DNA of 64,000 nt from Ustilago trichophora (Eukaryota > Basidiomycota > Ustilaginomycetes > Ustilaginales > Ustilaginaceae). This document shows positions 10,122 to 19,259 of the stretch, in pieces; position 1 is the first letter of the stretch, and the number at the start of each line of letters is the position of its first letter. The notes beneath the pieces were generated by a model. It worked only from the letters and a program-made list of their open reading frames with translations, searched no databases and was not told the origin of the DNA. Position numbers and translations under genes: made by a program. The stretch covers positions 124,001 through 188,000 of the forward strand of contig OOIN01000010.1 in the NCBI GenBank assembly GCA_900323505.1, given 5' to 3'.

Positions 10122-12388
10122 TGCTCTAGCTGACTTATTGTTCGCAAGATCCGACAAACCAGTGATATACGACTGTGATGTAAGCTGCCTTTAAGATTGA
10201 TCGGCGAGCTTCGTGTGGAGAGTGCACAGGGTCGTATCTCCGAATTCCGCGTGGAAATTCGGATCGATCGCGTCTTTGAGAAGATTTGAACTGATCGTGA
10301 TAACATGAATCAACGCAAGATGCTCGTCATTCAGCTTGATCCTCGACTCTTCTTGACCCATCCACCGTCAGCATGACTACTGTAGTATGTGCCTGCTTTA
10401 ATGAGCTTCGCATAGCTCGACGTGGTCAGTCCACACATTGTGAAAGGCCATGTGAAAGTGGTGCTCCATCGCATACCGAAAAAAAAACAAGCAATGCTCG
10501 GAAGCCTGCGCACAGAAGCAGAGGGACTCTGAGAGGTGACAGGGCATGCATGGCGAACATGCTCGATCGCGATGGCATTTGTATTCGATGAGTGCCGAAG
10601 GGCTCAAACGATGAAGGCAGCGATACAACGCCAATACAGTAGTCGGAAGCGGGGCGGTTCGGCAACGCGACGTGGCAAGTGACTCGATCGATCTAGGCGA
10701 GATTAGATCGCAGAAGGACGGGAATCGCTGTGTGATACTCCTAATCAGGAGTGCCATTCGCTGACGGCTTCTTTCACGTACCGGTCGTTGCATGTCATAC
10801 TCTGGACTGGCTAACTCTCTGGCTCGTGGCGCTTTCACTGTGCACCATCTCCGATGACGGGGCCATGTGCCTTGACGCACGCGCAAAGCCCCGTCCTGTG
10901 ATTCACCAGCATGGGCTTCGCAGCGATCAGTCACTTACCCCGCATTTTTTTTTTTCTCTTTCAGATACTGTCCGCCACGACAACCGAGCTGGCCTGTTGT
11001 CCAGGTGATCCTCCTTGGGGCACTCGAATATGGATCCCGTGCCAGAGTTGCTGCTTTTCGCCATCATCAATCAGAGCAGCCCCGCACACTCGCTTGCTGC
11101 CATCCGATGACCCTGCGTCACTTGCCATCTTTCTGACAGACAATGAATGCTATACATTGATCGTGACTCGGCTAGCTTTTGCCCGTTCCCCTCCGAGTCA
11201 CAGAGATAAAGCATAGTGAGCATGTATGTTACCATCGTCGTATGCCTGAGGGCTACCAACACAAGATCATAACAAGCCTTGAAAAGCATGGTACGCGACC
11301 TGATATCTCGCAGCGACAACATCGTTGGCATTATCGAGCCGCAGCCTTCCGAGTCGGCCTGTTTGCATAAAGTGACCGACGCGAAATCACAAAAAGTTGA
11401 GGAGCAGTGGTGACTGCACAGTAAATGAAAGCTTTTTGGGCTTGACTGGATACTGTACGTATGGCCTATGTGGTGAGGTATCAGCGTCAGAGTTGGCCGT
11501 CGCATGACAATCTTGTACCCTGTGCCCTTAACCCTTGCATTCGTGGTCCATGCCTGAGGTTGCGCAAAGAAGAGTAAGCCTCACAGTTCGGAGGGTCCCG
11601 GAATACCACCCTTGCGGCGCCTGCAGCGGAGAATATACGCTTTTTTATGAAAACTTTTTTTTTTTTTTTTTTTTTTTGATTCTTCTTAAACATACTCCGC
11701 GTCCCCACCAGACGCTTTGTAGTGTGTGTACGCAATCCCAACGGCTTGTCCGACATGGTGCAAGTGCTATTATATGTTGATCTTTTTTGGGGTTTTCAAA
11801 GGAGGCTGACAGGTGCAATCATGATAACTTTTACGCTTTGAATCAGCCACCATCGTGGCATATTTACCTGAGGGGTGTTGGCACATGATCTGCTTCAGCA
11901 AAAAGGACGACGGATTTTTTTAATTTTACTTTTTTTTTCCCTAAAGATGTTCTCGACAGCCAACACTCCCCACCTTGTGATTTTGGGGGCGGTGTTGGGG
12001 CAGCCGAGTCGTGTCTCCGCCTCCACTCTCTTCTTGCTCGCAGTGTCAGCCACACTCAGGACCCTGAAGAGTGTCGATCCAGCTCACATCTGAACCAGTC
12101 ACATACACAAGCCATTCGCGCCGCAGTCTAGCAGAGGCTTCTCAAAGCATCCACGCAAGAAGATTTCCTTTGACATGATCTTATAAGAACAAGCCTTTTT
12201 GGACCCATTGACTTATTCTTTCCAAGCATCCTCCTTCCTACCTCACACTCTTCGAGCTGTTGTTCCGACGAAGCTTTATCTCCTCGCTCGCCCTTCTTCT
12301 GGCTTACACGCTTGGTACATTTCTTAAACCACAGCTCTTTCTTCCACTACCCAGCCCGGCGCTCCTCACCACGCCAATCATTCACAAG
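10122..12388. other. 2.3-kb intergenic region between TPR and malic enzyme genes
   Basis: The two genes are divergent, so this is a shared promoter region. It carries an 8-bp stem hairpin at 10239-10263, T runs at about 10945 and 11656-11677, and a TATAAGA at 12182-12188 about 200 bases before the malic enzyme exon 1 ATG. ORFs here lack protein-like composition and I call none of them. Confidence 0.55.
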
Positions 12389-15300
12389 ATGGCACCATCT
12401 GTTTCAGACGTCCGACCCGTCGGTGCCGCAGCGCCCGTCAGCAAGAACACAAAAGTCACACCCGACGACAAGACCACCGAGGACCCTCGCGACTCGAACC
12501 TCTACCGTGCCATTCACTCGCACCCATATGGCGGTGCTGCCAACCTTCGAGACGTCTTCACAAACCAAGGTGAGTAAATGCTGCGCTTCTTCGCACTTTT
12601 CGATTTCAGTTTTGGTGGATTCGTGCCTTGCTGCTTTTGGACAAGATTTCGTCTCGGCAGTGACGGCAAGCAAAATTTCTTGAAGAGACGCACACACGCA
12701 AAGCGTCGTTCTCACAGCGACGTTCACCGGTCCGGTGATCCGTTCATTCGTCCATCACTTCACTCAACAGGATCGGTCAATTGATTGGCCTCGTGGTCGT
12801 GTGGGCGTCTCTGCCTCGTCGACACTGCACTTTCAAGTTCCCGGACTTCTCCGGCGGAGACGTACGGAAGCACAAGTGCGGAGACGGAGCATCGACGGGG
12901 CCAGTGATTGGATCTTTCCTGCCGAACGAGCCCCGCTTGTCTGCTTGTATGCAGCTGGACGCTTGCCGTGCATGAAGTGGGTCGCGCAGCGAGCGAGCAA
13001 GCGAAAAACTTCCAAGCGGCCGAGCCTCCGGTTGCTCGGCAACGAAAGGGGTTTTTTTTTTGTGGGGATGGATGAGCCAGTCGAATCCGTGGTCAGCGAG
13101 TGACGGACAGCTGCCTCGCTGCGTGTTCCATTATTTTGCTCGATTCGCCGGTCATTTCTTTGCGGCCTTCAACCCTCTCCGTCGAATGCTCGTGTACCTG
13201 GTGCCCTTCAGTTTCGTCTTTTCTCCATGCCAGTCGGAAGGCGAATTGAGCAAGGCATCGGAACTTCCGTTGTATTGCCGGTTCGGTTTTCTCGTTCAAC
13301 TTTGCACCTTTCCACATGACCAGGCTCAAGAGAAGTACTTGACCTAGCTCTTTTGCCGCTGCTCAAAGTCTTGTGGTGGGGATGGCAATATTTTGCTGTA
13401 GGCAACGAGTCATCTCGCTCAACAGCGAGCATGCATGCTCGTCAGCTTGAAAGACCACCCCATTGGTCGGTAATCCATTGTGCATCATGTCGTTCGACCG
13501 TGCCAAAGTGGGGAATGCAAATTTGCTGCCGCTGCTGCTTATTGGACTTCGAAGAGACTCTCTTTTGGTTGGTTCTGCGACACCGTTTTCCCCAATTTTC
13601 ATTTCTTCACCAAAAAACAAAAAACAGAAAAAGAAAAAAAAAAAAAAAGATCCAATTTAGCTCGCGATTTTACCCGAATTGCATTGACTTGGCTGTCGAG
13701 TCAGGTTCCGCCTTTTGGTCACGACCTTGCCCGAAGCTCTATCTCGTGACGCGTGTGGCTTGATGGCAGCTGCCTCCGAGTCACTTTCCGTCTTCTTCCC
13801 CATTTCACGCTTCGCTCTTTGTGAAAGACCCTGACTTTTGCTCTTCACACGGGCCAATCTTCTCAAATTGATCCGGCGGCCATACCTGCTTCCTTGATGT
13901 TTCCGAAAGCGTTCTTCCTTCCCCACTCCATCTTCCGTCTTCTTGTATCAGGTGCCGTTGAGATCTCTTGCGGACATTATCGAACGCAGTAGACGTCGTC
14001 GGTTTCTACAATTCGCAGACCGACCGACGTACGCGCCGGCTTTCTCCACAAATTTCTTGCCGCTGCAGCACTTTTTCTCCGCCAAAGAATAACTGCTTGC
14101 CGAGTCACTTCAGAGAAGAAGCCGTTCCTCACTTTCAGCTCTTCATTGTAGCGAAGCACAGCAAAGCACAGCATGCTTCGTTCATCACATCGGTCCATAG
14201 GCAGTTGCCTTCGTTGTGCATCAGAAGAATGGTATCAATCCACAGGGATGGTAAATGCCATTGCTGGGCCATCTGTTGCTAGCCAAGCATCTCCTGCATC
14301 CTCCTTCTACAGTAGCACGAGACAGCGCTCATCACGCAAGACTTCCGCCGCATCGTTCTCCACATCGTCCACAAGGTCGAACCAGCTCGCTGACCATCGC
14401 ATTATCTCCGATCCATTTCCAAATCAAGACACTGGCTTTTCATATGAGAAGCGTGACCAGCTCGGCCTCCGCGGCCTCCTCCCTCCTGCCAAGCAGAGCC
14501 TCAACACACAAGTCCTGCGCGTCCTGCACCAGCTCCGCAGCAAGTCGACCCCTCTCGAAAAGCACGTCATGCTCGCTTCGCTTAGACAGACCAACACTCG
14601 TCTTTATTACGCCACAATCCTTGCCAACAAGGAAGAGATTCTTCCTCTCATCTACACTCCTACCGTCGGCGAGGCATGCCAGAAGTTCTCCCACATCTAC
14701 CGAAGGCCCGAGGGCCTCTCTATCTCGCTCGAGGACAAGGGCAAGATCGCCAGTATTGTTGAGAACTGGCCTGTCCCCGCCGGCTCGCCACGAATCGCTG
14801 TCATCACCGACGGCTCGCGTATCCTTGGTCTCGGTGACCTTGGATGGAACGGTCAGGGTATCTCGATCGGCAAGCTCTCGCTATACGTTGCCGGTGCTGG
14901 TATCCACCCCCGCGCCACCCTCCCCATCGTCGTCGACCTTGGTACTAACAACAAGAAGAACCTGGAGGACCCCCTCTACCTGGGTCTTCGACGCGAGCGT
15001 GCAGGCACCGAGGAGTACATCGAGTTCATGGACGAGGTTATGGATGCTCTTCACTCCAGATACCCCAACCTCATCATCCAGTTTGAGGACTTTACCTCGG
15101 AGAATGCCTTCCGCTTTCTCGAGCGCTATCAGGACAAGTATCCCATGTTCAACGACGACATTCAGGGTACTGGCAGTGTGATTCTTGCTGGCTTCACCAA
15201 CGCCGCCCGCATCGCTTCCAAGGAGAGCGGTCGTCCTCTGCACGATCACCGCATCCTCATGGCCGGTGCCGGTTCGGCTGCTGTCGGTGTCGGCAAGCAG

Positions 15301-16068
15301 CTCATGTCGTTCTTCACCCGCCAAGGTCTTTCCGAGGACGAGGCTCGCGAGCGCATCTACATCACCGACTCTAAGGGTCTGGTCACCAAGGACCGTGGAG
15401 ACAAGCTGCAGGAGCACAAGGTCTTTTTCGCCCGCGACGACAACAATGGCAAGCAGATCAAGGATCTCGCCGAGATCATCGATTACGTCAAGCCCACTGC
15501 CATCCTCGGTCTCTCGACTGTCAAGGGCACCTTTGACGAGCAGGTCATCCGCAAGATGGCCACGCTCAACAAGCGACCCATCATTTTCCCGCTCTCGAAC
15601 CCCACCGACAACTCGGAGTGCACCTTTGAGGAGGCTGTCAAGTTTACCGAGGGCCGCGTTCTGTTTGCTGCCGGTTCGCCATTCCCCGAGATCGAGGCAG
15701 GTCAGTCGCCCACTGGCAAGCGTATGATCCCTGGCCAGGGCAACAACTTCCTCGTCTTCCCTGGTATTGGCCTTTGCGCTGCTCTCTGCAAGGCTGGTCG
15801 GGTCACCAACGAGATGATCACCGAGTCGGCTCTGGCCCTTTCGGATGCTCTCAACGATGAGGAGCGCGCCGAGGGACGTCTGTACCCCAACACGGAGAGA
15901 ATTCGTGAGATCTCGCGCGACATTGCTGTTCGCTGCATCCAGATGGCCAACAAGCAGGGCGTCGCTCGCGACGGTGGTAAGACGGCTGCCATGGACGAGG
16001 AGCAGCTCCGCGAGTGGGTCCACGGTGAGATGTGGTCTCCCAAGTACGACACCCACGAAGATGCTTAA
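12389..16068 (+). CDS. mae1: malic enzyme, long-transcript isoform (probably cytosolic)
   Basis: Malic enzyme oxidatively decarboxylates malate to pyruvate, yielding NAD(P)H. Exon 1 (12389-12569) encodes 60 residues ending NLRDVFTNQ. It ends in AACCAAG before GTGAGT, phase 1. A 1859-base intron (12570-14428) ends TTTCCAAATCAAG, with a CTGAC branch-point candidate near 14389. Exon 2 (14429-16068) continues in frame, giving FTNQ-DTGFSYEKRDQLGLRG and 606 residues. Family landmarks in exon 2 are LIYTPTVGEACQKF, TDGSRILGLGDLGWNG, FEDFTSENAFRFL with the metal-binding acids, FNDDIQGTGSV and the nucleotide-binding AGAGSAAVGVG. Exon 1 is hydrophilic and carries no targeting signal. The start follows a pyrimidine-rich leader. 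The splice is predicted by eye; the matching phase and family-like junction support it. Confidence 0.85.
12570..14428 (+). other. mae1: long intron of malic enzyme with presumed internal promoter
   Basis: The intron is 1859 bases, far longer than the other introns in this window (about 75-120). It contains A-rich and T-rich tracts (13051-13060, 13608-13650) and pyrimidine-rich blocks before the intronic ATG at 14173. Donor GTGAGT and acceptor ATCAAG are in matching phase. No other gene is recognisable inside. Confidence 0.75.
14173..16068 (+). CDS. mae1: malic enzyme, intronic-start isoform (probably mitochondrial)
   Basis: The frame of the malic enzyme catalytic exon stays open upstream through the predicted splice acceptor to an ATG at 14173, inside the long intron. 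This gives a 631-residue protein whose first 85 residues replace the 60 residues of exon 1. That segment begins MLRSSHRSIGSCLRC and is rich in Arg, Ser and Ala with few acidic residues (STRQRSSRKTSAASFSTSST), as in a mitochondrial presequence. The shared part from D86 on is the complete enzyme: YTPTVGEACQKF at 161-172, GDLGWNGQG at 221-229, FEDFTSENAF at 304-313, FNDDIQGTG at 326-334 and AGAGSAAVGVG at 364-374. Transcription would need a promoter within the intron or another upstream exon. Whether this or the two-exon form dominates cannot be told from sequence. Confidence 0.8.
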   Translation: MLRSSHRSIGSCLRCASEEWYQSTGMVNAIAGPSVASQASPASSFYSSTRQRSSRKTSAASFSTSSTRSNQLADHRIISDPFPNQDTGFSYEKRDQLGLRGLLPPAKQSLNTQVLRVLHQLRSKSTPLEKHVMLASLRQTNTRLYYATILANKEEILPLIYTPTVGEACQKFSHIYRRPEGLSISLEDKGKIASIVENWPVPAGSPRIAVITDGSRILGLGDLGWNGQGISIGKLSLYVAGAGIHPRATLPIVVDLGTNNKKNLEDPLYLGLRRERAGTEEYIEFMDEVMDALHSRYPNLIIQFEDFTSENAFRFLERYQDKYPMFNDDIQGTGSVILAGFTNAARIASKESGRPLHDHRILMAGAGSAAVGVGKQLMSFFTRQGLSEDEARERIYITDSKGLVTKDRGDKLQEHKVFFARDDNNGKQIKDLAEIIDYVKPTAILGLSTVKGTFDEQVIRKMATLNKRPIIFPLSNPTDNSECTFEEAVKFTEGRVLFAAGSPFPEIEAGQSPTGKRMIPGQGNNFLVFPGIGLCAALCKAGRVTNEMITESALALSDALNDEERAEGRLYPNTERIREISRDIAVRCIQMANKQGVARDGGKTAAMDEEQLREWVHGEMWSPKYDTHEDA

Positions 16069-16507
16069 AGTGTCTATGAAGTTTATCATGAATATGGCAG
16101 TCAACACTGCACCCCATCTATATTTGTTGATCTGTACGGGGCAAAAGGTCGAACCCTGGGTCGATCATGGTTACGTCTGTCCTCGTTTTCAGTTGGTCTA
16201 TTTTGCTCAGCATTTCTAGGCTCATGCCGACAATAAAAATTTCACTCGGTCATCATACGCATTCCTTCTCTTGACCAACAGAAGCTGGACAATATCAAAA
16301 GCTGTTCCGTGTTGTTTTTAAACGAACAAAGCGTGTTGGGCGTGTGACTGTACAAAGTTGAGTGATATCAACTGAGGGTATCGTTGAGGTGCTGGCGATC
16401 AGGAATCGCTTTCGCGTGCTATAGTCAAGTCGGAATACCCAAGACGGAACACCAGAAAGGTCTTGCGGATGAGCCGAAAGCGCTGATTGACTAGCATTCT
16501 TTCCAGC
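16069..16507. other. convergent 3' intergenic region
   Basis: The 3' flanks of malic enzyme and of the next minus-strand gene meet here. An AATAAAAA polyadenylation-like element lies near 16231. Nothing else is seen. Confidence 0.6.
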
Positions 16508-18268
16508 TCAGATGGCTACGCCGATTTGAGTTTCCTCCCCAATCCCCAATGGCCTGGCAGGTGCTGGGATGTTGGGATCAACGGATCGATCCGTCCGTAC
16601 GCTTCTGAAACCCCATCGTTGCGCTACGTCCACATCCCCACTGTTGCGCAGCTCCGAACTTGAGGCATGTGGAGGGTAGTCCTCGTAGAGAGAACCATTC
16701 GATAAGGGTTCAAAATCAGAGATCAAAGCCGACTGCCTCCTCGAGAGGCTCACATTGCTCCTACCAGCGTCGCTGTAGAGCATTCCATCCTCAAGCTCTT
16801 CATCTTCCTCAGCGATCTGACCGATCCCATACGCACGCCTTGCATTGCGTGGAATCGTAGCGGGTATGCTCCTCGACCCATTCCTCTCGAGGCTTCCTGT
16901 GCTCGAAGAGGCGTTGAGCTGCGGGACAGGTTTACGACCGATTATGGCGTACATCTTACTGCTTCGACGCGGTGGTGGCTTGGGACCCTCGAAGGGGGTC
17001 GCTACCCGAGCGCTATCCAGCGAGAATCGACCTGAAGCAGCAGAAGCAGTACCTGAGCTGCTCGCGAGGTTGGTCTGCGATGATGAACGGGTTGGCAGAC
17101 GCAGAGCCTCGACATCCAGGCTCTTGCTCGCCTTCAGATTGTCTTGAGCCATCGGAGGGTTCGCGGGTGGCATGGAAGGTGAGGCTTCGCCCGATGCGCC
17201 AGACATGTGCTTCTTCCTTCGCCTGCGAACTAGGTCTGAGAAGGATCGTGAGCGGGTCGGCTCGCTCCGCGGCGGCACGACTTGACCAGTGACTGATTCG
17301 GGAAGAGCAGGTGCAGGTTTGGGCAAGGCGGGCATCGAGATGTGTTTGCCCTTTGAGCCTGTCGAAGAGGCCAAATCCACCTGTGAGCGCGAACGGCCAA
17401 ATCGCCCAAACGACAGGAAGCCCAATCTGCTCTTTGAGCGTCCAACACCATCCTTGATGCCTCTCATCGAGTCTGACCTGGTCGAAGGAGCCTCCGTCAT
17501 CTCCAAGAACGAGTGCAGCGGCTGTACGATCGCAGACCTGGTGTGCGTTGTAGCGAGAATGGGCGAGGACACGTTCGAAGTTTTACTCGATGCCGTCTGC
17601 GTAGAAGCACTGTAGGGCTCGAGAGGGTCAACGCAACCCACCTCACAGCAAATGCAAGGACATTTACCTTCGGTATACTGCGATCTATTCGTCCCCTTTG
17701 GATCAGGAAATCTAGTCAGCTGGGTCAAAGTGGTAAAGATTTCCTCTTTGATGGTTCCCGTTGGATCATAGTTCTCGGTCAACTTGGTTGTCAGCGTCTG
17801 GTAGAGCTCTGCTTTGTGCTTCTCTAGCAGCTCGGCTGCGTCAAATTGGGCGGTCTTCTGACCTTCGATCCTCTGCAGCTCAGTCTGCGGTGGGCGGCGA
17901 GCAAGATCACTGGCTCTGAGCGTATCAGTTGGCGGCAAGATGGTATCAATGACCACACAGTCCGGCAGTACCCTTACGGCAGTTTGGATGTCGGAAGTTG
18001 GGACAAAGTTGACCAGTGTCGGATGCTGGATGACGAGCGCAGTACCTTCTCTTCGTCTCTTGATGGTCTCGTATTCTAGCTCGGGCGATGATGGCGGGGA
18101 GGACGCCTGATCGTCCTGCCCGTTCAATAGCGAGGGCGAGGAGGAAGTCAGCGATTCGACAGAGTCGGCTGGCGTGACTAAGCGGTCGATTGTGGTATGA
18201 TACGAAGAAGCGCTGGACTCCGCTCTCGGAGCAAGATTTTCTGCACGAATCCTTTCGACCTGCATCAT
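16508..18268 (-). CDS. disordered protein with Cys cluster, unknown function
   Basis: The 586-residue frame starts MMQVERIRAENLAPR and ends GEETQIGVAI. Residues from about 80 to 205 look folded: a hydrophobic block (VIQHPTLVNFVP, VRVLPDCVVIDTILPP) is followed by a helical Lys/Glu-rich part. A short cluster CPCICCEVGC (about residues 204-213) comes next. It could bind metal or be lipid-modified. The rest is Ser/Pro/Arg-rich (RSKSRLGFLSFGRFGRSRSQ, RSRSFSDLVRRRRKK), typical of regulatory phosphoproteins. A GTAAAT...CTACAG pair at 17667-17610 resembles an intron, but it is 58 bases long and removing it would break the downstream frame, so I keep one exon. I do not recognise the family. Confidence 0.75.
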   Translation of the reverse strand: MMQVERIRAENLAPRAESSASSYHTTIDRLVTPADSVESLTSSSPSLLNGQDDQASSPPSSPELEYETIKRRREGTALVIQHPTLVNFVPTSDIQTAVRVLPDCVVIDTILPPTDTLRASDLARRPPQTELQRIEGQKTAQFDAAELLEKHKAELYQTLTTKLTENYDPTGTIKEEIFTTLTQLTRFPDPKGTNRSQYTEGKCPCICCEVGCVDPLEPYSASTQTASSKTSNVSSPILATTHTRSAIVQPLHSFLEMTEAPSTRSDSMRGIKDGVGRSKSRLGFLSFGRFGRSRSQVDLASSTGSKGKHISMPALPKPAPALPESVTGQVVPPRSEPTRSRSFSDLVRRRRKKHMSGASGEASPSMPPANPPMAQDNLKASKSLDVEALRLPTRSSSQTNLASSSGTASAASGRFSLDSARVATPFEGPKPPPRRSSKMYAIIGRKPVPQLNASSSTGSLERNGSRSIPATIPRNARRAYGIGQIAEEDEELEDGMLYSDAGRSNVSLSRRQSALISDFEPLSNGSLYEDYPPHASSSELRNSGDVDVAQRWGFRSVRTDRSVDPNIPAPARPLGIGEETQIGVAI

Positions 18269-19259
18269 GGTGGGATCAGTCGAAATTGGCGATGTGGCAG
18301 TGGTCGCGAAGAGGACGTCGAGATGGAATCAAGGTCAATTGGTGGGAGTATGGAACCTTGCAGCCCAATTTGCCTGCCTACCGACCACAACTGTACGAGG
18401 TATCTAGAGGGAGGAAGCGTAGTACTTACCAAGAGTAGATGTAGAGAGTATTATAACCTTGGACACCGACACTGCGAGCTAAGCGCAAGGGGCGGTGGTT
18501 CGACACGCAGCAGTCTAAAAGTGGAGGACCATCTGTACCACAGCCAGCCAGCTTTACCTCGCCAAGCACCCGCACCACCTGTGACGCACCAAATCCTGCC
18601 CTCTCCCAACCTCTACTCACCTTGGCATGGAGCTCAACACTCATTACAACGCACAAAGCTTCAGACCTTACTCTAACCACAGTGAAGCGTCAATTTGTTC
18701 ACGAGCAATCAAGAATCCATAGCGACATGCAAGCCTCGCACACAGGTTTCACCTTATTCTCAACCTCAGGAATGCACAACCCGTCATCCTTGAAATGTGG
18801 CACAAAACCAGCGGTTTTCTAAATCACGCCTCAAAGAAGCCGCTGTACAGTCCAGTGCTGTAGTCGATTTGAAACTCGGTGCCGTCATCCTTTTGAGTTT
18901 TGACAGCACCGCCCACAGCAAGGCAAAAACAAAATGCATGCTTAAAATTCTCGTCGGATTCTGGCGAGCTTCACTTTCCGCAGGATGGCCTACCTCAAGT
19001 CGCCGTTGGCTCACGGTGACGTTTCGCCTCGACAGAGCTTCTTTTTATTTATTGTAATTTTATTTTTACTTTACTATGAAGCAGATGATGGTGCTGATGA
19101 TGGCTTTGGGCCATGGCAGTCCTCTCTGCACGTACCGTGATCACACGCACAAACAAAGACTATTGTATCAAGACTGATTTCATTGTACCTCCTCTCTGGA
19201 CATATCCAGCATCACAAGCAAATGCAGCATTTGCCAACGCCGCGTGAGTACTCCACGCA
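18269..19259. other. intergenic region
   Basis: This holds the promoter of the minus-strand gene on the left and the 3' flank of the RhoGEF on the right. Short ORFs here have no protein-like pattern. AT-rich sequence near 19042-19072 may be part of the RhoGEF 3' end. Confidence 0.55.

Noticed and set aside
14881..16107. 408-codon ORF antisense to malic enzyme
   Set aside because: It is the mirror of a G/C-rich codon pattern in a clear enzyme gene and has no family resemblance of its own.
17610..17667. Possible intron in the 16508-18268 gene (GTAAAT...CTACAG)
   Set aside because: Its 58-base length would shift the frame into the wrong phase for the long downstream coding stretch.
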